Source of the DNA: JACCXM01 sp046328335
Lineage (GTDB): Bacteria > Chloroflexota > Chloroflexia > Thermomicrobiales > UBA6265
Assembly (NCBI GenBank): GCA_046328335.1
Contig: JAXLWU010000005.1
Span: forward strand, 62,001-126,000
Reading direction: 5' to 3'
DNA length: 64,000 nucleotides
Every line of letters starts with the position of its first letter. The first letter of the stretch is position 1. The notes beneath the pieces are model-generated. The model was not told where the DNA came from, did not search any database, and saw only the letters and a program-made list of their open reading frames with translations. Below are positions 9,022-17,955 of this stretch, in pieces. The position numbers and the translations under genes were made by a program.

Positions 9022-9617
9022 GATCGGCCGCCCTGGGTCTGCCATGGCTGGTGGGACCACGCCGCGGCCTCGTAAACAGCCAGCACGAGCGCACAGGTGG
9101 GCATCGCGCGGACCACGGTCGAGGCGATCTGCATCTCGGCCCGCTCCGGAACGAACGCGACGCCCCGGCGCCGCGCCAGATCGCCGAGCGAGGTGGTGAT
9201 CTGAGCCGCAAGGTCTGCCACGACCGCGGCGCGGGACTGATCGGTCCGCTGCAGGGCATGCTCGACAAAGACCCCACGTCCGTCATCCCATTGCCACCAA
9301 CCGATCCCGGCGGCGAGCACCATGCCTTCCTCCGCCGAGCGGGACTCAGCCTTGACCACATAGAGGCGATGGCCGAACGCCTGACGCGGCGTCTCGTAGC
9401 GGTCCCCGCGGGTGACGCGGGACCCCGGCGGGATGACGGACGACAGCGGGATGAGGTTGAAGTCGTGGACACCGCATGCCCACAGCGCCGCATCGAACGC
9501 CGAGAGCAGCGTCTGGCCTTCGCCGATGCCGCCAGCAACGGCAATGTCGAATCGAGCGGGAATCGGCGTGCCGCGCGGCCGTGTGGCAATCGAGTCCTGC
9601 GGTGCGTGAGCGATCAT
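9018..9617 (-). CDS. pdaD: Pyruvoyl-dependent arginine decarboxylase (operon gene 1)
   Basis: 199 aa. Converts L-arginine to agmatine and CO2 with a pyruvoyl group made by self-cleavage. The family signature is clear: FDAALWACGVHDFNLIPLSS at 41-60, followed by VIPPGS. N54 precedes S59-S60 by the spacing seen in the archaeal enzyme. Cleavage between S59 and S60 would give a small beta chain and an alpha chain starting with pyruvoyl. Length is close to that of known members (about 160-200 aa). The ATG at 9617 is chosen because AGGAGG lies five bases upstream. It heads an operon of four genes; the next ATG overlaps its stop. Likely control is from the divergent regulator at 9818 through the repeats at 9684-9767. 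Confidence 0.9.
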   Translation of the reverse strand: MIAHAPQDSIATRPRGTPIPARFDIAVAGGIGEGQTLLSAFDAALWACGVHDFNLIPLSSVIPPGSRVTRGDRYETPRQAFGHRLYVVKAESRSAEEGMVLAAGIGWWQWDDGRGVFVEHALQRTDQSRAAVVADLAAQITTSLGDLARRRGVAFVPERAEMQIASTVVRAMPTCALVLAVYEAAAWSHQPWQTQGGRS

Positions 9618-9683
9618 GGCGCCCTCCTGGGGATGCTGTCGGCACCTCAGCTGGTGCTTCGGACGTGCAGTCTGTTCCTCCCC

Positions 9684-9767
9684 GGGTCGCGTCACCACGC
9701 ACGCGACCCACACGGTCGCCCACACACTTGCCGCCACAGACCTGTTGCGGGGCAGGGCGGGTCGCGT
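9684..9767. promoter_or_regulatory. Candidate operator: three GGGTCGCGT half-sites
   Basis: The 200-base divergent gap between the decarboxylase operon and the STAND regulator holds a perfect 9-bp inverted repeat, GGGTCGCGT (9684-9692) and ACGCGACCC (9701-9709), with an 8-base loop. A third GGGTCGCGT lies at 9759-9767. Repeated half-sites between divergent genes are typical of binding sites for the local regulator. This is inference; a hairpin in the 5' leader is the alternative. Confidence 0.45.
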
Positions 9768-9817
9768 AAGATGGGCTGATCGCTGGTGCCGAACCTTGAC
9801 GGTCGAGGGTGCACATC

Positions 9818-12406
9818 GTGGCCGTGGACCGCTCCCAACCCTTCGGAGTCCTCCTGAAAAGCCTCCGGCAGCGGGCCGACCTGACCCAGGAAGAACTCGC
9901 GGAAAAGGCGGGACTCAGCGCCCGCGCCGTCAGCGACCTGGAACGTCAGTGCAAGCAGCCGTACAAGACCACCGCGGAGATGTTGGCGAATGGTCTCGGC
10001 TTGTCAGGCGAGGACCGCATTGCCTTCGTGGCGGCGCGGCGCCAGACTCGCGGTCTCGGCGATGACAACGGCGGGAGGCGGCGGGTGGTCTTGCCAGTTC
10101 CGCCAAACACGCTCATCGGCCGGGAGCGCGAAGTCAGGGACGCGTGTGCGTTGCTCAGCCAGTCAGCGGTCCGCCTGCTGACCTTGACAGGCCCCGGCGG
10201 CGTGGGCAAGACCAGGCTTGCCCTCGCGGTGGCAGAGGAGTTGGCTGACCACGTTGCCCAGGTCCGCCTGATCGCGCTGGAATCAATTGATGATCCGGCC
10301 CTGGTGACGCCACTGATCTGTCACGCACTTGGCGTCCGCGAAACCCGCGAGACGCCTTCATTTGACGCCCTGCGCGACGCACTGCAAGACACGCCAACGC
10401 TCCTTGTGCTTGACAACGTCGAGCATCTTGCCGGCATTGCTCCCGATCTCGCCAACATCTTGTCTTTATGTCCCAAACTCACGATTCTGGCGACGAGCCG
10501 TGCCGCGCTGCGCCTGCGGGCCGAGCACGCATTCCCGGTGGAACCGCTGGCGCTAGCCGCTGCGGACGATTCGCTCGCGGACGGTGATCTGACCCGGTAT
10601 CCAGCGCTCGCGCTGTTCATCGCCCGCGCTCAGGCTGTAGTTCCGTGGGTTGCCACAACGGATGGGAATGCGGCCCTCATCGCCCAGATTTGCGCGCGGC
10701 TGGATGGATTGCCGCTCGCCATCGAACTCGCTGCCCCACTGCTCAGAGTTCTCTCCCTCAAAGGGTTGCTCGCGCGGCTCGATCGGAATCTCGGCCTCCT
10801 GGCTCACGGCCCACACGATGCTCCCGCACGGCAGCAGACCATGTACGCCACGATCGCCTGGAGTTATGACCTTCTCCTGCCAGGGGAACAGCATCTGTTC
10901 CGCCGGCTCGCGGTACTGAAGAACGGGTTTACGCTCGACGCGGCCGCGGCGCTCGCGCCCAGGGTGGATCCGGCGCAACCGGAGATCGACATACTTCCGG
11001 AATTGGCGGCGTTGGTTGAGAAGCATCTGCTGCGGCGGCTCAACGGGGACGACGAGCCACGCTTCGGCATGCTGGAATCGATCCGCGAGTTCGGCTTGAC
11101 CCAACTACGAAAGGAAGGCGAAGCCGAGGCGGCCCATCGCGCTCATGCCGACTACTTTGCCGCGCTGGCCGAAACGATCCAGCCATTCAGCATCGACACG
11201 CAACCGGACGCATCGCTGGACGTCGTGGCGCAGGAGTACGACAACCTGCGGGCAGTCCTGGCATGGACGCTGGATCGTGGCGAACGCGAAACGGCCGTCC
11301 GCGTCACGGGATCACTGGTGCGCTTCTGGTATTTGCGGGGCTCCTGGACCGAAGGCAGAACCTGGTTGGAACGGGCGCTCATGCCTCCGCGGCGAGACCA
11401 GACGCTGGCCTTCGCGCGTTCGCACCTCGGGGCGGGAGTCCTTGCCGAAGCACAAGGCGAGTTCGAGGCAGCACGCGGGCACTATGCCACCGCGCGTGAC
11501 GTGTTCCAGGCCCTGGACCACCAGGCCGGGTTGTGCCGCGTCCTCAATAACCTCGGCAACGTTCTGGGGGGGCTCAACCAGCTCGACGAAGCGCGCGAGC
11601 AGTATGAACGCGCGCTGGCGACGTGCCGCGGCGCGGACGAGACACAAGGCATCGCGGAGGCCCTGCAAAATCTCGGCATTGTCGCGGCGCTGCGAGGTCA
11701 ACACGACGTGGCGGCGCCGCTGTTTGCGGAGAGTCTGGTCCTCTTTCGGCGTATTGGCGACCGATTTGGCATCCGGTTCGGGCTTACCAATCTTGCCTCC
11801 CTCGCATTCCGGGCGGGCGACCTCGACCGCGCGCGCGCGCGCTGCCGCGATGCGCTGGTCCTCACTGCCGGCATCCATGATCCGCAGGGTGAAGCCGCCG
11901 CCAACCTCGTGCTTGGGGACGTGGCCTTGCAGCGCGGCGAGTTCGGCATCGCCGAGCGCCACTTCTCCGATGCATTGGCGGTGTGCGAAGAACTGGGTGA
12001 CGTGCTGGGAGAAGCGTCGGCCGTCGCCGGGCTGGGAGCGATCGCCTTCCGCGGCGAAGGTGATCGCCCCCTCGCCGTTCGCCTGCTGCAGGAGGCGCTC
12101 ACCGGGTTCGATCACCTCCACGAGCAAGAACAGATGGCGTGGTGTCTTGACGAACTTGCGCACGTGATGGCGCGGTGCGAACGCGGCGCCCTGGCGGCTC
12201 GCTTGCTTGCCGCCGCCGAGACGCTGCGGGAGACCATCGATGTTCCCCTCGCCCCGGTCTACCAGCCGGGACACGATCGCATCCTCGGCGAGATTCGATC
12301 CACGCTTGGCGAGGCGGCATTTCACGCGGAATGGGACGCCGGCAAGACCATGGCCATCGGGGATCTCGTTGCCAGCGCCGCGGCCGATGCGACGCTCGGG
12401 AGGTGA
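9818..12406 (+). CDS. STAND-type transcription regulator (XRE-ATPase-TPR)
   Basis: About 862 aa. N-terminal XRE HTH (about 8-60, LTQEELAEKAGLSARAVSDLER), NB-ARC-like ATPase with P-loop GPGGVGKTR (about 125-133), Walker B LLVLDNVEH and TSRAALRLRAEH, an arm region containing FRRLAVLKNGFTLDAA, and a long C-terminal TPR array (about 480-800). STAND proteins bind a signal through the repeat region, exchange ADP for ATP and oligomerise; those with an HTH usually control transcription. GTG 9818 is preferred over GTG 9809 because GAGGG lies eight bases before it and would be too close to 9809. It is divergent from the decarboxylase operon and a good candidate for its activator. A broken relative lies on the other side of that operon. 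Confidence 0.85.
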   Translation: MAVDRSQPFGVLLKSLRQRADLTQEELAEKAGLSARAVSDLERQCKQPYKTTAEMLANGLGLSGEDRIAFVAARRQTRGLGDDNGGRRRVVLPVPPNTLIGREREVRDACALLSQSAVRLLTLTGPGGVGKTRLALAVAEELADHVAQVRLIALESIDDPALVTPLICHALGVRETRETPSFDALRDALQDTPTLLVLDNVEHLAGIAPDLANILSLCPKLTILATSRAALRLRAEHAFPVEPLALAAADDSLADGDLTRYPALALFIARAQAVVPWVATTDGNAALIAQICARLDGLPLAIELAAPLLRVLSLKGLLARLDRNLGLLAHGPHDAPARQQTMYATIAWSYDLLLPGEQHLFRRLAVLKNGFTLDAAAALAPRVDPAQPEIDILPELAALVEKHLLRRLNGDDEPRFGMLESIREFGLTQLRKEGEAEAAHRAHADYFAALAETIQPFSIDTQPDASLDVVAQEYDNLRAVLAWTLDRGERETAVRVTGSLVRFWYLRGSWTEGRTWLERALMPPRRDQTLAFARSHLGAGVLAEAQGEFEAARGHYATARDVFQALDHQAGLCRVLNNLGNVLGGLNQLDEAREQYERALATCRGADETQGIAEALQNLGIVAALRGQHDVAAPLFAESLVLFRRIGDRFGIRFGLTNLASLAFRAGDLDRARARCRDALVLTAGIHDPQGEAAANLVLGDVALQRGEFGIAERHFSDALAVCEELGDVLGEASAVAGLGAIAFRGEGDRPLAVRLLQEALTGFDHLHEQEQMAWCLDELAHVMARCERGALAARLLAAAETLRETIDVPLAPVYQPGHDRILGEIRSTLGEAAFHAEWDAGKTMAIGDLVASAAADATLGR

Positions 12407-12444
12407 ATGCCGGCGTCCCCTTCCGCGTCTGAAGGATCAGAATC

Positions 12445-13410
12445 TCACCCGTGCTTCCCGCGGACGCGAAACGTGGCGGTGGCGCGGCTCCCTGCCGTTC
12501 CGGTTGCGGTGACGGCATGGTGACCGGCGGTGGCGTCGCGACGTACCGTAAAGATCACGCTCGCCTCGCCATTGGCGTCGGCGGTTGTCGTCCCCACCGT
12601 GACGAGGCGGTTGCCTAGCTTCTTTCCCGCTTGGGCATGATCCCGGTGCGGCTCGGGCCCGCCTTTACGGCCGCGGTCATGCTGCTGCCGTTGTTTCGGC
12701 TTCCCCCGATCCCACGTGATTGTCACGTGCTCCCCTACCCGGAAACCGCTCACCCTGGCGGCGACGCGCGCTCCCCTCGCGCCAGTATCTGGAGCAAGGA
12801 CGAGCTGCGGCGCGGCGGGACGCGCGGGGCATGGCGCCCCCGTGCCGCTGACACAGACTGTTGCTCCCCGGGCACTGCTTATGATGTTCTGAGAGATGCC
12901 GCGCCAGTCCTGGGTCTGCAAGTCACTGATCCCACAGGCGACCGGTGACAGCGCCACCGCTTCGCGCCACCGCACCGGCGATTGTGAGCCATCGCGGCCG
13001 AGCGCCTGAACGGTGAGTCGCGCTATGGTGAGACGAGTCGGGACGCGCTGCGCGTCCTGACATGACCGCGCTCCGATCACCAGCGCCGCCGTTGCCCCTT
13101 CTTCAGGGAGGACGTATTCCTGTGTCGGCAGGAGCGGTGAGACGGCCTCGAGACTGACGACCCGCAAGATCGCGGGATCGACCATGATTTCGAGACTTGC
13201 CGCACTCACGCCAACGGTTCCGCCCCCCCGATCGAGCACCACATCCAGGCCGACCGTCTCACCCGGAGCCGCCACGATCGCCTCAGGGCTGAGTGTCAGA
13301 ACGGCATCACCCGGCTCAGCGGAGACCGGAGACGGCACGTCCTGGGCAAGCGTCCGGACATTGCCCAGGACGATCAGGAGCGCCAGAACCAACATGCGTG
13401 GGTACGACAT
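12445..13410 (-). CDS. Secreted cohesin-like domain protein
   Basis: About 321 aa. A cleavable signal peptide (residues 1-23, ending near LAQ) is followed by a cohesin-like beta-sandwich (about 35-170): APGETVGLDVVLDRGGGTVG, then a DPAILRV strand, ending in GATVCVSG. The C-terminal part has an Ig-like or bacterial surface-domain pattern (GARVAARVSGFRVGEHVTITW) broken by an insertion rich in Lys, Arg, Gln and His, then ADANGEASVIFTVR. Cohesins bind dockerins in cell-surface enzyme complexes, and the next gene upstream carries a dockerin-like end, which supports the assignment. ATG 13410 is chosen; a TTG nine bases earlier also fits the AAGGA site. Domain calls are by pattern only. Confidence 0.75.
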   Translation of the reverse strand: MSYPRMLVLALLIVLGNVRTLAQDVPSPVSAEPGDAVLTLSPEAIVAAPGETVGLDVVLDRGGGTVGVSAASLEIMVDPAILRVVSLEAVSPLLPTQEYVLPEEGATAALVIGARSCQDAQRVPTRLTIARLTVQALGRDGSQSPVRWREAVALSPVACGISDLQTQDWRGISQNIISSARGATVCVSGTGAPCPARPAAPQLVLAPDTGARGARVAARVSGFRVGEHVTITWDRGKPKQRQQHDRGRKGGPEPHRDHAQAGKKLGNRLVTVGTTTADANGEASVIFTVRRDATAGHHAVTATGTAGSRATATFRVRGKHG

Positions 13411-13467
13411 GAGACTCAACGTCCTTGCGTGGCCGGCGAAGGGGACGGTGTCATCTGGTGCCCCCGG

Positions 13468-14598
13468 TCAGTCACCTTCAACCGCACTGAACAACGTGAT
13501 GAAGATGTCGTGGTCCTCGTAATCGACCCGACCGTCGTCATTGAGATCGCTGCCGCCGCGCATTGCGTTGCTGGCGCAGTTGGGAGGTGGGCGGTGGACG
13601 CTATAGCAACCGGCGAGAATCCGATAGTCGGTGAAGGCGTTGAGGATGTTGTCATCGTCCACGTCGCCGGACTTGAGAGAGACCCTTGGCAGCACGGTCG
13701 TCAAACCGTTCCTGACCATCGGTATGATCCAGAGATTCTTGCCCAGGGTGTTTGGCAACCGGAGGACGATCCAGTACTGTCCATCCGGCACACGGTCACT
13801 CAGGTCCGCCACCCCGATGAAACTCCCCGTTTCGGGTTCGTAGGTAGCGGTCGCCTGAAACACGTGGTCCGTGTTTCCCGTGCCGAGGAGGGTGACCCGC
13901 GTGATCTTGGTGCGCTCCGCCGCCAGTGGTTCGTGGTTTCCATTTCGCCCGATACCGGGCACAAGCAACTCGAACCACACCAGGGTCTTGCCGGTCGTCG
14001 AGGGAGGCGCCCCAATGGCGACCCCCGCGGGCCGTTTCCCCGTGCCGCAGAGGTCGTCCGAAAACCAGGTGATTCCCGGAAGCGCATCGATCGGCCGCGG
14101 GACGCCGGCTTGATCACGAACCTCGAAGTGGAGGTGCGCATCAAATGGGCCCGAGGTGCCTTCGCCGCCGGTGGCGCCTGACCGCGCAACGATCTCCCCA
14201 TTCGCGACCGTGTCGTTGACGCGCGTGAGAATGTCATCGAGATGGGCGTACCAGGCCACGCTGCCATCAGCATGACGGATCTTGAGCAGTGTGCCGAATG
14301 ACGGCTGGGCCGGGTCTCGTCCTGCCCAGACAACGGTGCCGGCTTGTGCGGCGAGCACGTCCGTGCCCGCGTCCATCGGAATATCGATGGCCTGCGCCGA
14401 CGAGCCGCTGTGCGTCGTGCAGTTCGGCCCGTTCGAGATATACCGCTTGCCAGCAAAGGGAAGCCGCATTGGCGACCAGTCGGTCGCCGCCGCGCCGCCG
14501 TTCCAACACGCCGCGAGCATCGTGAACATGACGGTGATGGCGAGGCCCCAGGCCAGGACCCGCGCCCATGATCCGCGCTGGGAGATGCCGTTCATCAT
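13468..14598 (-). CDS. M23 metallopeptidase lipoprotein with dockerin-like end
   Basis: 376 aa. Residues 12-31 form a lipoprotein signal peptide ending in the lipobox LAAC (C31). The M23 (LytM) domain at about 45-190 keeps the zinc ligands H63 and D72 and the HLHFEV motif (155-160), with H119 in YAHLD; such enzymes cut peptidoglycan cross-bridges. A middle beta-rich domain follows. The C-terminus (about 308-376) has two Ca-binding loops, DVDDDNILNAFTD and DLNDDGRVDYED; the second fits the dockerin type I loop exactly. The gene is 57 bases from a cohesin-like gene, suggesting that the peptidase docks on it at the cell surface. The two ATGs at 14598 and 14595 are equivalent choices. Confidence 0.85.
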   Translation of the reverse strand: MMNGISQRGSWARVLAWGLAITVMFTMLAACWNGGAAATDWSPMRLPFAGKRYISNGPNCTTHSGSSAQAIDIPMDAGTDVLAAQAGTVVWAGRDPAQPSFGTLLKIRHADGSVAWYAHLDDILTRVNDTVANGEIVARSGATGGEGTSGPFDAHLHFEVRDQAGVPRPIDALPGITWFSDDLCGTGKRPAGVAIGAPPSTTGKTLVWFELLVPGIGRNGNHEPLAAERTKITRVTLLGTGNTDHVFQATATYEPETGSFIGVADLSDRVPDGQYWIVLRLPNTLGKNLWIIPMVRNGLTTVLPRVSLKSGDVDDDNILNAFTDYRILAGCYSVHRPPPNCASNAMRGGSDLNDDGRVDYEDHDIFITLFSAVEGD

Positions 14599-14918
14599 CG
14601 CTCTCTCGCAATTCGGCTGCCTGCCGGGAACTCATACAATGGCGAACCGCGCGTTTCGACGATCGGGATTGGTTGTGTCTGCGATGCGGATTATATCCAT
14701 CGCGCGGCCCCGCTCCCCCCGACAACCGGCTGGGCCCACCCGACCAACGGCGCCAGCGGGGATCGTTCGCCAGTGCCGGCGTGCGTCGTTCGCGCCGCGA
14801 TCCACCGCGATCGATGGGTGCGGACCCCATGGTTACAATCCACGTATCGAACACCGCGGACTCGCATTGCGCAACACGCGGCGTGGAGCGGAAACGCCAT
14901 GACCACCCACTCCAGCCC

Positions 14919-16208
14919 ATGATCGGAGCACGGTTCGACCAGATTGCCCGCCTTGCCGGGCAGGCGTCATCGCGCCGGCAGGTCATGGCTCTTTTCCCGG
15001 CCTTGGGGGCGGCTCTCCGGTTGTCTCCTGCAGCCGCGGTCCACACGGCGTCGTGTCAACCGGTGGGCAAACCGTGTCACCGGTCCAGCGAATGCTGTTC
15101 GCGACGCTGTGCACACCATCGCTGTGCCTGCCCTCGGGGTACACCCGCCTGTAAGGGCAGGTGCCGCACCCCCTGCTCGCCGGGAGAAACGCTCAATGCG
15201 TCGTGCCTGTGCGAGTGCCAGTCGCCGCGAGTGACCTGCGGTGGCCAATGCCGTTCTGCCTGCACTGGCGGCAGGACTTATGACGGTACGTGCACCTGTG
15301 TCTGCGCGCAGGGGATGACGGAGTGCGAGGACCAGTGCGTCACCCTCAGGAGCGACCGCGACAATTGCGGTGCGTGTGGTCTGCGTTGCCGGCCAGATCA
15401 GGAGTGCCGAGGCAACACGTGCCGCTGCCAGGAGCAAAGCGAAGCGTGCAACAATGCCTGCTATGCCGATTGTGCGGCTGGCGAACGGAGAGATCCCGCA
15501 TCCTGCCAGTGCGTCTGCGCACCGGGATTCTCCCGCTGTCTTGGGCAATGCTGGCCAGACTGTGTTCGTGGCCGAGCGTTCGATGCCCACTGCCGCTGTG
15601 TTTGCGTGGGTGGCACAGAGGAGTGTGATGGCGTCTGTTATCAGGCCTGCTCCCCGTTTCAGACACGGAGAGCCGATTGCCGGTGCCTCGACATTGTTCC
15701 GCCACGTCTCTCGTTTGTCCCAGCCGCGCCCATGGTCCGCCCTGGGGAATCGTTCGCGTTGACGGTGCATCTCGAAATAGAGCCTCAAAGCCACGCGATC
15801 TATGCCTATGATCTGGTGATGGACATCGATCCCGCGGTTCTCACCGGACTCGAAGTCGAGCCGCTTCGTACTGGCGAGGGCGCATCAGCGTCGGTGTTTT
15901 CCGTAATTGAATCGGTCGTCAATGATCCGGAACAGCCCGGATTGGTTGCCTTGACGGCCACCTGTGGCAGCGACGAATCCCACGCGATCAGAACATCCGA
16001 GGCGATCGCCATCGTGCGGTTGCGTGCCAACGGGCCAGGTGACGTGCGCACCGGTGTAACCTGGCGCCTGTGCGCCCCAATCGACGATCGCTGTCCGGGC
16101 GCCACGGTCCTGCGCTCGCGCGCCGTCTGGGACCAGGAAGGTGGCGGCGAGAACGTTCTTGGGCGCGTCGCCGATGCGGACATCATCATCGCGGCCACGT
16201 ACCGGTGA
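14919..16208 (+). CDS. Exported Cys-rich protein with cohesin-like domain
   Basis: 429 aa. The leader MIGARFDQIARLAGQASSRRQV followed by a hydrophobic stretch fits the FD-SRR exported family of this window and a Tat signal. Residues about 40-260 are Cys-rich, with EGF/TIL-like units such as CxCxCxxGMTECxDQCVxLxxDxxNCGACGLxC and CVGGTEECDGVCYQAC. Residues about 270-425 form a cohesin-like domain (MVRPGESFALTVHLEI, AYDLVMDIDPAVLTGLEVE). I chose the ATG at 14919 because homologous family members begin just before the FD motif. The long upstream extension in the same frame has no ribosome site and overlaps the divergent M23 gene. It probably acts at the cell surface with the neighbouring cohesin and dockerin proteins. 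Confidence 0.8.
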   Translation: MIGARFDQIARLAGQASSRRQVMALFPALGAALRLSPAAAVHTASCQPVGKPCHRSSECCSRRCAHHRCACPRGTPACKGRCRTPCSPGETLNASCLCECQSPRVTCGGQCRSACTGGRTYDGTCTCVCAQGMTECEDQCVTLRSDRDNCGACGLRCRPDQECRGNTCRCQEQSEACNNACYADCAAGERRDPASCQCVCAPGFSRCLGQCWPDCVRGRAFDAHCRCVCVGGTEECDGVCYQACSPFQTRRADCRCLDIVPPRLSFVPAAPMVRPGESFALTVHLEIEPQSHAIYAYDLVMDIDPAVLTGLEVEPLRTGEGASASVFSVIESVVNDPEQPGLVALTATCGSDESHAIRTSEAIAIVRLRANGPGDVRTGVTWRLCAPIDDRCPGATVLRSRAVWDQEGGGENVLGRVADADIIIAATYR

Positions 16209-16353
16209 ACCTCGGCCATTTCGCTCGCACGATGACGACACGAGAGTAGTGAAATGGCGCCAGTCCTCAACACGAAGGCGATGGTCTCCGGCAGCGGCGA
16301 CGCAATTCCGTGCCCGCGATTCGGACGCGCACACCCGGCTCTGGAGTTGATGG

Positions 16354-17232
16354 ATGAATCAGAATCGGTTTGACGCGATCGTCCGCATGACCACAACCCT
16401 GGCCTCCCGCCGCGGCATCTTCCGCACGATGGCTGGTATCGCCGCGATCGAAATGTTCGTCCTTGGCGGCGTTGACATCGCCCTGGCGCAGTGCAAGGCG
16501 GCAGGCTCCCGGTGCCGGAAGAAGACCGACTGTTGCTCACGCAAATGCCAGCGGCATCGTTGTCGCTGTCGCGCCGGTACTCGTCTGTGTGGCGCCGCCT
16601 GCGTGGATGTGAAACGGGATATCGCGAATTGCGGCGGCTGCGGACGCGTGTGCGATGGGGCGGTCGATTGCGTGAATGGCGAGTGCGTCTGCCCGAGCGG
16701 TCGAGAACGTTGCGATGCCGTCTGTGCCGCGGTGCAGACCGATCGGGAGCACTGCGGATCGTGCGGCGCGGCGTGCGATGAGGAACAGGATTGTCAACAG
16801 GGAACCTGTTGCGACCCGAGGTTCCATGAACTCGAGTCCGCGGAGAGGGTGGTGTGCTGCCCTATTGCGGATATCTGTGGCACTGACGTGTGCTGCGCCC
16901 CGGGCGATACGTGTGTGAACCATACCTGTTGCGGTCCCGACAATTACCTTGTCTGCGCCAGTGGCGCAGGTGACTGCTGTCCCGCGATTGCGGGGTTCCA
17001 ATGTTGCGGCACGTCCTGTTGTGAGGCGCCGGTGCAATGTTGCCAAGAGACCTGCTGCCGACAGGGGACGGTCTGTTGCCCGGACGACCCCGGTCGGTGC
17101 TGTACTGAGGAGAACGCGTGCGACAACGGGACATGTCATTGCTATGCCGACCGCTTCCTGATGGACGGCAAATGCTATGCCCGCGCGGGGTCAGGTGGCG
17201 GCAGATTCCGCCGCGCCCGCGGAGTGCTCTAG
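16354..17232 (+). CDS. Exported Cys-rich protein (FD-SRR leader)
   Basis: 292 aa with very many Cys. The leader MNQNRFDAIVRM, then ASRRGIF and a hydrophobic stretch to about residue 45, is a Tat-like signal. The mature part has units like GxxLCGAACVDVKRDIANCGGC and GRERCDAVCAAVQTDREHCG (a repeat seen in several Thermomicrobia-type secreted proteins), then dense CC pairs (CCPIADICG, CCAPGDTC, CCGPDN), ending in a Gly/Arg-rich tail. No enzyme motif is visible. The Cys spacing implies multiple disulfides, so the protein should fold outside the cytoplasm. The function is unknown; a structural or binding surface protein is a reasonable guess. It follows another Cys-rich gene by 145 bases on the same strand. 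Confidence 0.8.
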   Translation: MNQNRFDAIVRMTTTLASRRGIFRTMAGIAAIEMFVLGGVDIALAQCKAAGSRCRKKTDCCSRKCQRHRCRCRAGTRLCGAACVDVKRDIANCGGCGRVCDGAVDCVNGECVCPSGRERCDAVCAAVQTDREHCGSCGAACDEEQDCQQGTCCDPRFHELESAERVVCCPIADICGTDVCCAPGDTCVNHTCCGPDNYLVCASGAGDCCPAIAGFQCCGTSCCEAPVQCCQETCCRQGTVCCPDDPGRCCTEENACDNGTCHCYADRFLMDGKCYARAGSGGGRFRRARGVL

Positions 17233-17324
17233 CGCCATGAAGACAGCCCCAGTCCAAAGACAGGAAGAGGGCGACGCGTGCACACCGCCACGAAATCCCT
17301 CTTCCCGTCGAGGACGGCACGATG

Positions 17325-17618
17325 TCAACAGAAGTAGTCTGAGACCGGGCCAAGGTCCAGGTAACACACGGAGTCGCCAACGATGGTGAACGCAACTTCG
17401 AACGGTACGCCTGCGCATGTGGCGACGGCCGAAACATAATCGTTGAAATCGTAGCCGTAAGTCGCCGGGTTGAACACCAATCTGTACATGCAGCTCTCGA
17501 CGCGTTCCATCGTCGTGTCAAGCCGCTGGGCATTCCCGGCGACAGGCACAAACGCCAGTGCCGCGGCCATGGCGATGACGATCAAGGCGCGCAGCGGGAC
17601 CAGCGACCAGCGGGACAT
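17325..17618 (-). CDS. Small secreted protein with four Cys
   Basis: 97 aa. Signal peptide in about residues 1-31 (MSRWSLV, hydrophobic core, cleavage near GNAQ). The mature part of about 65 residues is acidic and aromatic, with four Cys (SCMYRL, ATCAG, VCYLD, YFC at the very end) that could form two disulfides. No known family recognised. The ATG at 17618 has AGGAGAG five bases upstream; a longer reading to 17675 has only a Lys/Arg-rich extension and no site. A promoter of TTGACG-16-TACGAT type lies 60-90 bases upstream. Confidence 0.7.
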   Translation of the reverse strand: MSRWSLVPLRALIVIAMAAALAFVPVAGNAQRLDTTMERVESCMYRLVFNPATYGYDFNDYVSAVATCAGVPFEVAFTIVGDSVCYLDLGPVSDYFC

Positions 17619-17955
17619 GCGTCTCTCCTTTTTCTTCCGTTTGCCAGCGCGTCTATTCGGCGCAATCGACGCCATCCCATCGTAGGTCTCGTTGTTTGGT
17701 CGTCAAATAAGGTGCTTATGTACCTCGTGGGCAGAGACTGCGGGGCCGATTCTCGCGAGCAAGGCCGTGAGGATCACCACAACGGCCACGTCTCGACCGT
17801 CAGGGTACGACCGTCGTTCCCGTAGCACAGCAGCGAACAGGCTGGTCTCCTCCGGTATGGCAGCAGCCAGGAGGGGATGATCGGGGTTGGTGGCGATTGC
17901 TGGGGATCGCCACCTGGTGCTGTTCGCCGGTTACCGATCCCATTTGCCAGTTCGA
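17619..17955. other. Intergenic region
   Basis: Holds the promoter of the small secreted protein (17679-17706). Otherwise I see no gene, hairpin or repeat. Confidence 0.5.
17679..17706 (-). promoter_or_regulatory. Sigma-70-like promoter of the small secreted protein
   Basis: On the minus strand TTGACG (17701-17706) and TACGAT (17679-17684) are separated by 16 bases, matching five and four of six consensus positions. The predicted leader is about 55 bases. Confidence 0.45.
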
